A program made the position numbers and the translations under genes. Below are positions 1 to 8,599 of a stretch of 64,000 nucleotides of DNA, one piece after another (position 1 is the first letter of the stretch; every line of letters begins with the position of its first letter). Source of the DNA: Cognatilysobacter terrigena. Lineage in GTDB: Bacteria; Pseudomonadota; Gammaproteobacteria; Xanthomonadales; Xanthomonadaceae. The notes below the pieces were generated by a model. The model was given only the letters and a program-made list of their open reading frames with translations. It did no database searches and was not told the DNA's origin. The DNA lies in NCBI RefSeq assembly GCF_004361065.1, contig NZ_SELT01000013.1, forward strand, positions 1 to 64,000. Reading direction: 5' to 3'.

Positions 1-326
1 TCCCGGGCTCGTTCATCCCGTCGATCGCCGCGATGATGGCGGCGAAGACGACCGCGAGCGACCTCGCGTTGCTGCACCTCGAGGACATGGGCCTTTCCTA
101 CGCGCGCACGCTCGAAGCCTGGCGCGAGCGCTTCCTCGCGGGGTTGCCGCAGGTGCGCGCGCTCGGCTTCGACGACCGCTTCATGCGCATGTGGACGTTC
201 TACCTCGCGTACTGCGAGGGCGGCTTCCGCGAGCGCTCCATCGGCGTCGCGCAGATGCTGTTCGCGCGACCGGGCTACCGGCCGTCGTCGTCGACGCACG
301 ACCGCCGCGTCGCACTGGAGGCGTGA
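1..326 (+). CDS. Cyclopropane-fatty-acyl-phospholipid synthase family protein, C-terminal part (cut by window edge)
   Basis: The reading frame is open from base 3 and ends at TGA 324-326, so only the last 107 or so residues are present. They match the C-terminus of CFA synthases, SAM-dependent methyltransferases that act on unsaturated acyl chains of membrane phospholipids. The visible piece includes PGSFIPSI near the edge (compare the PGG-x-LPS stretch of Cfa), then HLEDMGLSYARTLEAW and a C-terminal FYLAYCEGGFRERSIG segment that is diagnostic of the family. The SAM-binding domain lies outside the window. The stop overlaps the start of the next gene (TGATG), so it is translated in an operon with the DUF2878, DUF1295, CFA-like and lipocalin genes. 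Family assignment is firm; the exact product (cyclopropane or another C1-modified acyl chain) cannot be told from this fragment. Confidence 0.85.
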   Translation, partial: PGSFIPSIAAMMAAKTTASDLALLHLEDMGLSYARTLEAWRERFLAGLPQVRALGFDDRFMRMWTFYLAYCEGGFRERSIGVAQMLFARPGYRPSSSTHDRRVALEA

Positions 327-865
327 TGGCGCGCGTGCTCAACGTCGTCGGCTTCCAGCTCGCGTGGTGGGCGACGGTGCTCGCCGCGTCGCGCGGCGGG
401 GCTGCGCTCGGCGTGCTCGCCTGCGCGGTGTTCGTCATCGTGCAGGCGATGGCGTCGCCGCACCGAGTAGCGGATGTCCGCACGGTGGCGGCCGCCGTCG
501 CGATGGGCCTGCTGTTCGACGGCGCGCTGGTCCGCTCCGGTTGGGTGACCTACGCCGCGGACTCGGGCGTTCTGCCTGCGCCGGCGTGGATCCTCGCGCT
601 GTGGGCCGCCTTCGCGATCACGCTGAACCATGCGCTCGCCGCGCTGCGCCCGAGTATGGCCGCCGTGCTGGGTGCGGTCGGCGGTCCGTTGTCGTATCTC
701 GCCGCGGAGCGTCTCGGTGCGATCGCGTTGGTCGCACCGCGCCCCGCACTCGTCGCACTCGCGTTGGGCTGGGCGTTGGCCACCGGTGCACTAGTCGCCA
801 TCGCGCGACGTGCTCGACGCCTCGAGCACGCCGAGGCCGCGCCACTCGCCGGAGGCGTGCGATGA
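326..865 (+). CDS. DUF2878 family membrane protein
   Basis: This 179-residue protein is mostly hydrophobic, with about five or six predicted membrane segments (near residues 5-45, 50-68, 85-100, 108-125 and 135-160) and a short basic, Arg-rich C-terminus. It matches the DUF2878 family, whose members recur beside CFA synthase and DUF1295 genes; the biochemical function is not established. The ATG at 326 overlaps the stop of the CFA gene by one base, and its own TGA overlaps the ATG of the next gene at 862. I chose 326 rather than an in-frame upstream start because the upstream part lies entirely inside the CFA gene. Inference: it contributes to transport or modification of a membrane lipid made by the neighbouring methyltransferases. 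Confidence 0.8.
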   Translation: MARVLNVVGFQLAWWATVLAASRGGAALGVLACAVFVIVQAMASPHRVADVRTVAAAVAMGLLFDGALVRSGWVTYAADSGVLPAPAWILALWAAFAITLNHALAALRPSMAAVLGAVGGPLSYLAAERLGAIALVAPRPALVALALGWALATGALVAIARRARRLEHAEAAPLAGGVR

Positions 866-1644
866 GTACCGTCGCTGCACTGGGCGTCGTCTGGGTGCTC
901 GCCGCTGTCGCGCAGACGCTCGCGTGGGGCTGGCAGCAGCGGCATCGCAACGCCGGCCTGGTCGACGTGATCTGGTCGGCCGGCGTCGGTGCGTCGGCCG
1001 TCGTGCTGGCCGCGCTGGGCGACGGAGCAGTGTTGCCGCGCGTGCTGGTGGCCGTTCTCGGCGGCGCATGGGGCATGCGCCTCGCGTGGCATCTCGCCCG
1101 GCGCGTGCGCGGTGAACGCGAAGACGGTCGGTACGCGGCGCTGCGCGAACGTTGGGGCGACGGCGGCGCGCGCTGGTTCGGACTGTTCCAGGCGCAGGCG
1201 CTGCTGGTCGTGCTGTTCGCGCTCCCGTTCGCGGCGGTCGCGCGCAATCCAGTGGCGCAGCCGACGATGTTCACCGCTGCGGCGGTCGCGGTCTGGTTGC
1301 TGGCCGTCGTCGGTGAGTCCGTCGCCGATGCGCAACTCGCGCGCTTCCGTGCGGACCCTGCCAATCGCGGCCGCACGATGCGCAGCGGACTCTGGCGCTA
1401 CAGCCGGCATCCCAACTATTTCTTCGAATGGCTGCACTGGTTCGCCTACGTGCTGCTCGCGCAGGGCTCGCCGATCGCCTGGCTCGCGTGGTCCGGCCCG
1501 GTGGTGATGTACGTCTTCCTGCGCTGGCTCAGCGGCATTCCGCATACCGAGCGCCAGGCATTGCGCACGCGTGGCGACGACTACCGCGCCTATCAGCGCA
1601 GCACTCCCATGCTGTTTCCGTGGTTTCCGAAGGAGGCGCCATGA
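862..1644 (+). CDS. DUF1295 (steroid 5-alpha-reductase-like) membrane protein
   Basis: This 260-residue integral membrane protein is of the DUF1295 family, distantly related to steroid 5-alpha reductases and isoprenylcysteine methyltransferases. The C-terminal half carries the family signature: GLWRYSRHPNYFFEW near residues 170-185, then a further membrane helix and a GIPHTERQALRTRGDDYRAYQ tail resembling ICMT and ergosterol-reductase C-termini. Several hydrophobic helices fill the N-terminal half. It starts at 862, overlapping the DUF2878 stop, and ends four bases into the next gene (ATGA overlap at 1641), so it is translationally coupled on both sides. By family it could be an NAD(P)H-dependent reductase of a lipid double bond; the substrate is unknown. 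Its place between two CFA-type genes supports a role in fatty-acid modification. Confidence 0.85.
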   Translation: MSTVAALGVVWVLAAVAQTLAWGWQQRHRNAGLVDVIWSAGVGASAVVLAALGDGAVLPRVLVAVLGGAWGMRLAWHLARRVRGEREDGRYAALRERWGDGGARWFGLFQAQALLVVLFALPFAAVARNPVAQPTMFTAAAVAVWLLAVVGESVADAQLARFRADPANRGRTMRSGLWRYSRHPNYFFEWLHWFAYVLLAQGSPIAWLAWSGPVVMYVFLRWLSGIPHTERQALRTRGDDYRAYQRSTPMLFPWFPKEAP

Positions 1645-2711
1645 GCGCGGTTCTCGACATCGTTCCCGACATGCCCGCCAGCGGCCTGCTCGGCCTCGCC
1701 GAACGCGGCCTGCTGCCCGACGCGATGATTCGCCTCGGCATTCGCCGCTTGTGCGAACAGCGCCTGCGCGACGAACTGGCGGGCGGCATCGACGCGCAGT
1801 CGCGCCGCATGAACGAGCGCCTCGCGCAGCTGCGCACCAGCCCCGTCGCCGTGCATACCGACGACGCCAACCGCCAGCACTACGAACTCCCTGCCGCGTT
1901 CTTCGACGCCTGCCTCGGCGCGCGCCGCAAGTACTCGTGCTGCTACTACCCGACCGGCCGCGAGACGCTCGACCAGGCCGAGGAGGCGATGCTCGCGCTC
2001 TACGCGGAGCGCGCTGGGCTCGCGGACGGCCAGGACATCCTCGAACTCGGCTGCGGCTGGGGCTCGCTCACGCTGTGGATGGCCGAGCGCTATCCGTACG
2101 CACGCATCACCGCGGTGTCGAATTCCCACCGCCAGCGCGAGGCGATCCTCGCGCGCTGCCGCGCGCAGGGCTTCGACAACGTCGACGTGATCACCCGCGA
2201 CGTCAATCACCTCGACCTGCCCAACGACGCGTTCGACCGCTGCGTGTCGATCGAGATGTTCGAGCACATGCGAAACCACGAGCGGCTGATGGCGCGCATC
2301 GCCTCGTGGCTGCGCCCGGCCGGCGCACTGTTCGTGCACGTGTTCTGCCATCGCACCGCGATGTATCCGTTCGAGACCGACGGCGACGACGACTGGATGG
2401 GCCGTCACTTCTTTACCGGCGGCCTGATGCCGGCGGCGGACACGCTGCTGCACCTGCAGCTCGACCTGCAGCTCGACCAGCGCTGGCTCGTCGACGGGCG
2501 CCACTACGAACGCACCGCGAATCACTGGCTGGCGAACCACGACGCACACCGCGACGCCGTCATGGCCTGCCTGCGCGATGCCTACGGCGACGCGGCCGAA
2601 CTCTGGAACCAGCGCTGGCGCATGTTCTGGATGGCCTGCGCCGAGCTGTTCGGTTATCGCGACGGGCAGGAATGGCACGTCGCCCACTACCGCTTCGTCC
2701 GGAACCGCTGA
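1641..2711 (+). CDS. SAM-dependent methyltransferase, CFA/coclaurine N-methyltransferase-like
   Basis: A 356-residue class I methyltransferase of the cyclopropane synthase superfamily, more like the coclaurine N-methyltransferase branch than classical Cfa. The SAM-binding motif I, ILELGCGWGS, lies near residues 133-142, followed by an acidic loop (TRDVNHLDLP), SIEMFEHM, and a C-terminal WRMFWMACAELFGY block typical of the superfamily. The start at 1641 has an AGGAGG Shine-Dalgarno at 1631-1636, though rather close, and overlaps the DUF1295 stop. It is the second CFA-type enzyme of the same operon, so the two probably act on different positions or different substrates. The acceptor cannot be read from sequence; a fatty-acyl or lipid substrate is inferred from context. 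Confidence 0.85.
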   Translation: MSAVLDIVPDMPASGLLGLAERGLLPDAMIRLGIRRLCEQRLRDELAGGIDAQSRRMNERLAQLRTSPVAVHTDDANRQHYELPAAFFDACLGARRKYSCCYYPTGRETLDQAEEAMLALYAERAGLADGQDILELGCGWGSLTLWMAERYPYARITAVSNSHRQREAILARCRAQGFDNVDVITRDVNHLDLPNDAFDRCVSIEMFEHMRNHERLMARIASWLRPAGALFVHVFCHRTAMYPFETDGDDDWMGRHFFTGGLMPAADTLLHLQLDLQLDQRWLVDGRHYERTANHWLANHDAHRDAVMACLRDAYGDAAELWNQRWRMFWMACAELFGYRDGQEWHVAHYRFVRNR

Positions 2712-2712
2712 C

Positions 2713-3264
2713 ATGCGAACGCTCCGTCTCCTCGTCGCCAGCGTCCTCGCACTCGCCGGATGCGCACACACGCCGCCGACGGTGACGCCCGTCGCCCAGG
2801 TCGACCTGCAGCGCTTCATGGGCGACTGGTACGTGATCGCGCACATCCCGTCGTATCCCGAACGCGATGCATACAACGCGGTCGAGTCGTATTCGCTGCG
2901 CCCGGATGGACGCGTCCAGACGCACTTCCGGTATCGAAGCGGAAGCTTCGATGCGCCGGTGCGCACGATGGATCCCGTCGGCACCGTGCAGCCGGGCACC
3001 GGTAACGCGGTCTGGGGCATGCAGTTCGTGTGGCCGATCCAGGCCGAGTACGTGATCGCCGACCTCAGCCCCGACTACACGCTCACGATCATCGCGCGCA
3101 GCAAGCGCGACTACGCGTGGATCATGGCGCGCACGCCGACGATCTCCGATGCCGCGTACGCCGACGCCGTGCAGCGCCTCAAGCAGATGGGCTATCGCAC
3201 CGACGGGCTGCGTCGCGTGCCGCAACGCTGGCCGGAAAAAGATGCCAAAGCCGCTTCACCGTAG
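2713..3264 (+). CDS. blc: Outer-membrane lipocalin, Blc type
   Basis: A 183-residue bacterial lipocalin. The N-terminus is a lipoprotein signal ending in a lipobox (ALAGC near residues 12-16). The lipocalin motif 1, GDWYVIAHIPSYPER, follows near residues 37-51, and the barrel continues with a YVIADLSPDYTLTIIARSKRDYAW stretch that matches Blc strands G-H. Blc proteins sit on the outer membrane, bind fatty acids or lysophospholipids, and are usually stress-induced. The ATG is one base after the methyltransferase stop, so it closes the lipid-modification operon. This fits a role in handling the modified or released acyl chains made by the upstream enzymes. Function by family is well supported; the ligand is inferred. 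Confidence 0.9.
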   Translation: MRTLRLLVASVLALAGCAHTPPTVTPVAQVDLQRFMGDWYVIAHIPSYPERDAYNAVESYSLRPDGRVQTHFRYRSGSFDAPVRTMDPVGTVQPGTGNAVWGMQFVWPIQAEYVIADLSPDYTLTIIARSKRDYAWIMARTPTISDAAYADAVQRLKQMGYRTDGLRRVPQRWPEKDAKAASP

Positions 3265-3270
3265 TTCTCG

Positions 3271-3280
3271 GTACATGTAC
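3271..3280. promoter_or_regulatory. Perfect 10-bp palindrome GTACATGTAC
   Basis: GTACATGTAC is a perfect inverted repeat in the 125-bp gap between the lipocalin and the next gene, seven bases after the lipocalin stop. It could be a dimeric regulator site for the gene at 3390, but no promoter is obvious next to it and a 10-bp palindrome can occur by chance. Confidence 0.2.
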
Positions 3281-3389
3281 TGACCGCGACCTGCGTGCTT
3301 GTGCGCTGGAGCCCGATGCATGCGCGAGCGACGCTCCCGTCGCCGCGCGATCACGCGACGGCATTCCCCCACCGCACGAGGAACGCTCC

Positions 3390-3992
3390 ATGCGCACTCC
3401 AGTCCTGAATCGGCTCGGCGTCCTGCTGCTGGCTTCCGCACTCGCCCTCCCGCTCGCGTCGACCGCCGCGCCCACCGTCTCCACGGTCAGCGGCAACACC
3501 ACTGTCCAGCTGAGCCCCACCTTCACCGGTGCGCTCGCCAGCCTGCACGTCAGCGCCGCCGCGAGCTCGCCCGCACGGTTGAGCGGCGCGAATGCGTCGT
3601 TCCCGATCCCGGGCGGCGAAGTGGATCTCGGCACGGTGAAGGGCGAGATCGAACACAACGGCGGCCTCGATCTCATCGCCGGCGCGCGCAAGGTCAACAT
3701 CAGCAGCTTCGTGATCGACACGACAGGCCCGTCGCCGGTGCTCACCGGGCTGGTCAAGGTCAACGACACGCTGCTCGGTCGCCTCACGCTGTTCGATCTC
3801 GGACTGACGAGCGGACCGCAGGTGAAGCGCAGTGCGTATTCCGGCAAGTTGAAGATCAGCGGCGTGCAGGTGACGCTGTCGGCCGATGCCGCCGCGGCCC
3901 TGAACTCGGTCTTCAATGTCACGGCGTTCACCGCGGGCCTGCCCGTCGGCGTGGCGACGGTCGACAGCTCGTTTGTCGAACCGGATCGTTGA
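3390..3992 (+). CDS. Hypothetical periplasmic protein with signal peptide
   Basis: A 200-residue exported protein that I do not recognise. Residues 1-27 form a Sec signal peptide ending in ASTAA. The mature part is rich in Ser, Thr, Val and Gly with alternating hydrophobic residues, suggesting an all-beta fold; it has no Cys and no catalytic motif. Phrases such as GEVDLGTVKGEIEHNGGLDLIAG and VLTGLVKVNDTLLGRLTLFDL suggest a repeated beta-sandwich pattern similar to bacterial htaA/choice-of-anchor type domains, but this is only an impression. A GAGGAA Shine-Dalgarno precedes the ATG at 3390. It stands between the lipid operon and a peptidase gene and is followed by a strong hairpin. Confidence 0.7.
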   Translation: MRTPVLNRLGVLLLASALALPLASTAAPTVSTVSGNTTVQLSPTFTGALASLHVSAAASSPARLSGANASFPIPGGEVDLGTVKGEIEHNGGLDLIAGARKVNISSFVIDTTGPSPVLTGLVKVNDTLLGRLTLFDLGLTSGPQVKRSAYSGKLKISGVQVTLSADAAAALNSVFNVTAFTAGLPVGVATVDSSFVEPDR

Positions 3993-4011
3993 TCGCAAGA
4001 CGTTGGGATGG

Positions 4012-4042
4012 CGCCCGACGACGGCGATGTCGTCGTCGGGCG
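4012..4042 (+). terminator. Strong 12-bp hairpin after the 3390-3992 gene, no U tract
   Basis: Arms at 4012-4023 and 4031-4042 are perfectly complementary (12 bp, seven-base loop) and begin 19 bases after the stop codon. No run of T follows, so if it terminates transcription it is not a textbook intrinsic terminator. A second hairpin at 4099-4122 reuses the GTCGGGC/GCCCGAC core. Confidence 0.45.
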
Positions 4043-4098
4043 AATCGGGGAGCGTCGTGATGGGTCGGGGAGAGGTTTCGATCGCGCGCTACGCCTTG

Positions 4099-4122
4099 GT
4101 CGGGCATGCAGTCGCGCCCGAC
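4099..4122. repeat. Second hairpin sharing the GTCGGGC core
   Basis: GTCGGGC at 4099-4105 pairs with GCCCGAC at 4116-4122 across a ten-base loop. The same core is inside the 12-bp hairpin at 4012-4042, so the two look like related palindromic units in one intergenic gap. They may be a REP-like pair; only two copies are seen here. Confidence 0.3.
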
Positions 4123-4235
4123 GAACTTGCATCTGAGCCGCCAGATGTCGACTGCCACGGTCACGCGTGCCGTCGAACGGCAGCACACGAGACGTTCCCT
4201 ACGACATGCTCGACGCGCCCATCGGAGGTGCTGTG

Positions 4236-5726
4236 ATGCGTTCCCTGTTGCCCGTGGTGTTCGCCTTCGTCACGACCGCCGCGTCGGCTGCGGCGCCGGA
4301 ACCCGCGCCGCCGCCGTCGCGTCTCGACGGCGCCGCGCTCGTTGCGGATGTCGACGTGCTCGAGAAGGCCTACGTGCGCCTGCATCCCGGGCTGTACCGC
4401 TACGCCTCCGAGGCCGAGGTCGCGCGTCGCTTCGACCGGCTCCGCGGCGAACTTCGTGACGGCGCAACACTGCCCGAGGCGTACGCGGCGTTCTCGCGGT
4501 TCGCGGCCACCGTGAAATGCGGCCACACCTACGCGAACTTTTACAACCAGCCCGCGTCCGTCCGCGCCGCGCTGTTCGAATCGGGCCGCACGCGTCTTCC
4601 GTTCCACTTCCGCTGGCTCGACGGCCGGATGATCGTCGTGCGTGCCGCGCCTCAGGCCGCGATGCTGGTGCCGGGCACTGAAGTCGTTTCGATCGACGGC
4701 GTGCCAGCGAAGAAGGTGCTGGCGGCACTGATGCCGTACGCGCGTGCCGACGGGTCGAACGACGCGAAGCGCGTCGCACAGCTGGAAGTGCTCGGCCACG
4801 AGAAGTACGAACCGTTCGATGTGTTCTTCCCGCTGGCATTCCCTGCGCCGGATGACGACTTCGACCTGGTCGTTCGACCGCCAAGCGAAACGGCGCCTCG
4901 ACGCGTGCGAGTGACCGGCGTCACCTGGGCCGAGCGCCTCGCGATGCGCCCGGACGCCACGAAGAACGAGGCAGCACCCTGGACGCTCGAGCGCATACGC
5001 CCCGACATCGCCGTGCTCGATATGCCGACGTGGGCGTTGTACGACAGCAAGTGGGACTGGAAAGGTTTTCTCGCCGACACACTGACTCGTCTCGAGGCCG
5101 ACCATGTCGCCAATCTCGTCATCGACCTGCGGGCGAACGAGGGCGGCATGGATGTCGGTGACGAACTGCTGGCGCACCTCGTTCGCGATCCGGTCGCGCG
5201 CCCCGTCTACCGCCCTCTCGTGCGATATCGCGTCGTGCCGTCCGACCTGCGTCCCTACCTCGACACCTGGGATCGCTCCTTCGACGACTGGGGCGACGAC
5301 GCGAAACCCTTCGACGATCGCTACTACCTGATGACGCGTTGGCAGCCCGCGGACGGCAGCGACGCGGTCAAGCCCGAGGCGCCGCACTACAACGGCGCGG
5401 TCTACGTACTGACGTCGTCCACGAACAGTTCCGCGACGTTCCAGTTCGCGCAACTCGTGCAAGCGAGCGGGCGCGCGATGCTGGTCGGCGAGCCCACGGG
5501 CGGCAACCTGCGCGGCATCAACGGCAGCGCGTTCTACTTCCTGCGACTGCCGAACTCGGGCATCGAACTCGACCTTCCGCTGGTCGCGCAGATGCCGGTC
5601 ACCCCGCAGCCGGACCGTGGCATCCAGCCCGATATTCCTGCGTTGCCGACACAGGCGTCGATCGCGAACGGAGACGACGTTGCGCTCGCCGCGGTGATTG
5701 CGGAGGTCGACCGCAAGCGGCGCTGA
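4236..5726 (+). CDS. Secreted S41-family (C-terminal-processing-like) serine peptidase
   Basis: A 496-residue protein with a Sec signal peptide (residues 1-19, ending SAAA). Residues about 40-110 form the helical N-terminal region of S41 peptidases with LHPGLYRY and KCGHTY motifs; a short PDZ-like segment follows (LVPGTEVVSIDGVPAKKVL). The catalytic S41 domain covers roughly 270-480: VIDLRANEGG, then TSSTNSSATFQFA (the nucleophile is expected among Ser398/Ser399), then GEPTGGNLRGING. This layout is that of tricorn/CtpA-like peptidases often annotated as S41 family proteins in Lysobacter. The start at 4236 has a GGAGG box at 4225-4229. It lies alone between a hypothetical gene and an S9 peptidase. 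The substrate is unknown; degradation of periplasmic or extracellular peptides is inferred. Confidence 0.85.
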   Translation: MRSLLPVVFAFVTTAASAAAPEPAPPPSRLDGAALVADVDVLEKAYVRLHPGLYRYASEAEVARRFDRLRGELRDGATLPEAYAAFSRFAATVKCGHTYANFYNQPASVRAALFESGRTRLPFHFRWLDGRMIVVRAAPQAAMLVPGTEVVSIDGVPAKKVLAALMPYARADGSNDAKRVAQLEVLGHEKYEPFDVFFPLAFPAPDDDFDLVVRPPSETAPRRVRVTGVTWAERLAMRPDATKNEAAPWTLERIRPDIAVLDMPTWALYDSKWDWKGFLADTLTRLEADHVANLVIDLRANEGGMDVGDELLAHLVRDPVARPVYRPLVRYRVVPSDLRPYLDTWDRSFDDWGDDAKPFDDRYYLMTRWQPADGSDAVKPEAPHYNGAVYVLTSSTNSSATFQFAQLVQASGRAMLVGEPTGGNLRGINGSAFYFLRLPNSGIELDLPLVAQMPVTPQPDRGIQPDIPALPTQASIANGDDVALAAVIAEVDRKRR

Positions 5727-5812
5727 GCGACACATGGTGCGGTCCCGCTTTCGATTGCAGTTGCATGAGTCATCGCAGCGCGGGTTCGAACGCGTGCCGC
5801 TTGGCGCCCGCC

Positions 5813-5818
5813 TATACT
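5813..5818 (+). promoter_or_regulatory. Candidate -10 box TATACT for the S9 peptidase gene
   Basis: TATACT differs from the consensus TATAAT at one base and would place transcription start near 5825, about 30 bases before the ATG at 5856. No good -35 hexamer is seen at 16-18 bases. A small hairpin (CCCCAC 5821-5826 with GTGGGG 5831-5836) lies at the predicted transcript 5' end. Confidence 0.35.
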
Positions 5819-5855
5819 GGCCCCACGGCGGTGGGGACCGCTGAGGGGATGTGGG

Positions 5856-8384
5856 ATGGGGATTTCTGCGCGCCTGCGCCGGACCGCTCTGCAGGGGTTT
5901 TTCTTTCTGTTGATCTCGTTCGTGTGCCTCGCCGCACATGCATCGCGTCGTATCGACGCAGGGGAGGCGCCGAAGCTCAAGCCGGATGAAGGCTTGCTGG
6001 TCCTGGCGGTCGACAGCGATATCGATCTCGAAGCTGTCCGCTTCGAGCGCGAGAAATCGATGTGGAACGGCGGCAGCTTCCGCAACCTGAAGAAGGGCTA
6101 CACGCTGCGCCTGTTCGCCGTGCCGGCGGGGCGCTATGCATGGAAACGTGTGGTCGGCCAATCCTTCGGCTATTTCACGATCTCATTCGACCTCTCGAAC
6201 CAGCCCGACTACGCGTTCGAAGTGAAGCCCGGTCGGGTGAACTACGTTGGCGACCTGGTGTTCCGCTCCACCGGCGCGTTCACGGCCCAGCTGCGCCTCG
6301 CGAACCGATCCCTGGTGGCGATGGACTGGCTGGAGTCGACGCATCCCGCGATCGCCGCTGATCCGTCGCTCGCGTTTGCCTATACCGGCCGCTATCCGGA
6401 CCCCTTCCCGGACTTCTACCGGCAGATTCGTGGCACGGCGACTGCGACACCGAAAGACACGCTGACCGCACCGCCTGCACCTGCGACACCGTTGCCGCTG
6501 CCGCCGCGCGAACTGTGGAAATACGACCGCGTGATCGACGTCGCGATCAGCCCCGGTGGCGACGTCGTCGTCGAAGCGACGCGGGAAGGCGAGAAGCTGT
6601 GGCATCTCGCCGCCATCGATCTTGCGACGAACAAGTCGATCCTGATCGCAACCGCCGACATGCCGTTCGAGGACGTCCAGTGGGAGAGCGATCGCGTGCT
6701 CCTCGCCAATGCGCACACGCCGATCGGTGACGTGTTGCATGCCTTCCATTTCGCTGCGGGGACGGACGGCAAGCCCTTCAACGTGCGGCACGTCGCGGTG
6801 CCGACGTCGGGCGTCGTCGTCGATCTCCTCCCCGAGGAGCCGGGCATGATCCTTTACGAGTCGGTCGCGACCGATGGGCTCGTCGTGCAGCGCCTGCGCC
6901 TCGACGACGACGCAACGGTGCGCGCGTTTCTCAAGGGCCGCTATAAGGATCGGTTGAACGTTGGCGTCGGTCGCGACCTGCGGTGGTTCGCCGACGGGCA
7001 CGGTCGCCTCCGCGCGGCGCTCGCCCGCGATGGCGAGGAGGACGTCGCACTCATGTACGGCGCGGACGGCGTGTACCGCAAGGTCATGCGATATGACGGC
7101 GAATCCGGCTTCCAGCCGTCACGGCTCTCGTACGAAGGCGACCGCTTCTTCGGGTTCCTGGAAGACGGCCGCGCGCAACGCGATCTCGTGGAAATGGACC
7201 CGGCCACGGGCCAGATCGTGCGCACCGTCTACAGCAAGCCCGGCATCGATCTGGTTCATGCGATCTACGACGACAAGCGCGTACCCATCGGCGTCATGTA
7301 CTACCGCGAGGGTCGCCTCGTGACGGAATACTTCGACGAGCGCAACGAACGGCTCGTCGACGTGTTGCGTCGCGCGTTTCCTGATCGTTCGGTGGCCACC
7401 CTCGACCGCAGTCGCGACGCGAAGCGCATGCTGCTGTGGGTGGACGGGATCGATCAGCCCCCGCAGGTGTACCTGCTGGACATCGAAACGCGCCAGGCCT
7501 CGCTGCTGGACGAAATGGCGCCGCAGCTCAGCAAGCGCCGCTTCGCGCCGGCGCATCTGCTGAAGGTGAAAGGCAGCGACGGCCTGCCGGTCGATGCGTT
7601 TCTCACGATGCCGGAGGTGGCCGGGAAGCGACCTCTTGTGGTGATGGCGCACGGTGGACCCATCGGCGTGCAGGACGACCTGCACTTCAATCGCGATGTG
7701 CAGTTCCTTGCATCGCTCGGCTACGCCGTACTGCAGGTGAACTTCCGCGGATCCGACGGCTACGGGAAGGCGTTCCGCGAGGCGGGATATCGCAACTATG
7801 GCCGCATGATCGAAGACGACATCGACGCGGCGTTACGCGCGGCGTTGGCCGCGTATCCGCTCGATTCGGATCGCATGTGCACACTCGGCCTGAGCTACGG
7901 CGGCTATTCGGCCATAGTGTCGACCATCCGCTGGCCCGGACGTTTCCGCTGCGCGATCGATATGTCCGGCGTCAGCGATCTGCCGCTGTTCTTCACTGCG
8001 AGCGACAGCAGCACTGCTGCCAAGACGCGCGAGTACATGGAGAAGATGATCGGCAACCCGAACGGTCCCGCCGACTTGGAAACCATGCGGCAGACATCGC
8101 CGCTGTATCGCTATCAGGAACTCACCGCGCCGCTCATGATCGTGCACGGTCGCGAGGACGAGCGCGTCGACTACGAACATTCGCGACGCCTCGTGCGTCT
8201 GCTCGGCATGGCCAACCGCCCGCCGGTAGTGCTTGCGTTCGAGGATGAGGGCCATGGCCTGGACAAGGTCGAGGATCTCGACAAGGCGTGGACCGGAATC
8301 GCCGGATTCCTGGCGCGGTACCTGCAGCCGTCCGCGCTGCCGGCTGCATCGCCCGCGGCCTCAACCAGTGCCGCGGGACACTAG
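5856..8384 (+). CDS. Secreted S9-family prolyl oligopeptidase/acylaminoacyl-type peptidase
   Basis: An 842-residue protein: a signal peptide (about residues 1-31), then an unusual N-terminal segment to about 200 with a Pro/Ala/Thr linker (residues 190-212), a beta-propeller region to about 570, and an alpha/beta-hydrolase catalytic domain from about 580. The nucleophile motif GLSYGGYS puts the catalytic Ser at about 680; Asp is expected in HGREDERVDY and His in DEGHGL near the end. The HGGP oxyanion motif is at PLVVMAHGGPIG. S9C-like enzymes of this size cleave peptides from blocked or proline-containing ends and are common exported enzymes in Xanthomonadaceae. The ATG at 5856 follows a purine-rich GAGGGGATGTGGG leader. 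It is transcribed alone. Confidence 0.87.
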   Translation: MGISARLRRTALQGFFFLLISFVCLAAHASRRIDAGEAPKLKPDEGLLVLAVDSDIDLEAVRFEREKSMWNGGSFRNLKKGYTLRLFAVPAGRYAWKRVVGQSFGYFTISFDLSNQPDYAFEVKPGRVNYVGDLVFRSTGAFTAQLRLANRSLVAMDWLESTHPAIAADPSLAFAYTGRYPDPFPDFYRQIRGTATATPKDTLTAPPAPATPLPLPPRELWKYDRVIDVAISPGGDVVVEATREGEKLWHLAAIDLATNKSILIATADMPFEDVQWESDRVLLANAHTPIGDVLHAFHFAAGTDGKPFNVRHVAVPTSGVVVDLLPEEPGMILYESVATDGLVVQRLRLDDDATVRAFLKGRYKDRLNVGVGRDLRWFADGHGRLRAALARDGEEDVALMYGADGVYRKVMRYDGESGFQPSRLSYEGDRFFGFLEDGRAQRDLVEMDPATGQIVRTVYSKPGIDLVHAIYDDKRVPIGVMYYREGRLVTEYFDERNERLVDVLRRAFPDRSVATLDRSRDAKRMLLWVDGIDQPPQVYLLDIETRQASLLDEMAPQLSKRRFAPAHLLKVKGSDGLPVDAFLTMPEVAGKRPLVVMAHGGPIGVQDDLHFNRDVQFLASLGYAVLQVNFRGSDGYGKAFREAGYRNYGRMIEDDIDAALRAALAAYPLDSDRMCTLGLSYGGYSAIVSTIRWPGRFRCAIDMSGVSDLPLFFTASDSSTAAKTREYMEKMIGNPNGPADLETMRQTSPLYRYQELTAPLMIVHGREDERVDYEHSRRLVRLLGMANRPPVVLAFEDEGHGLDKVEDLDKAWTGIAGFLARYLQPSALPAASPAASTSAAGH

Positions 8385-8599
8385 CGCGCACCCACGCGGC
8401 AAGGGCAGCGTCGGGAACCCGACGCGTGTCGAGCCGTCCAGACCCGGATGGCATTTCACCTCGGCAACGTAGAGGGTTGTGCTCGCGCTACCGGCCGAAT
8501 CGACGCGACTCCGAGCCGACAACCAACACGCGCCGCATGTTCACCCGCTGGTACGAAGGCAGAGACGTTCGCGCGGCTGTGGAGCGACTTCCGACCCCG

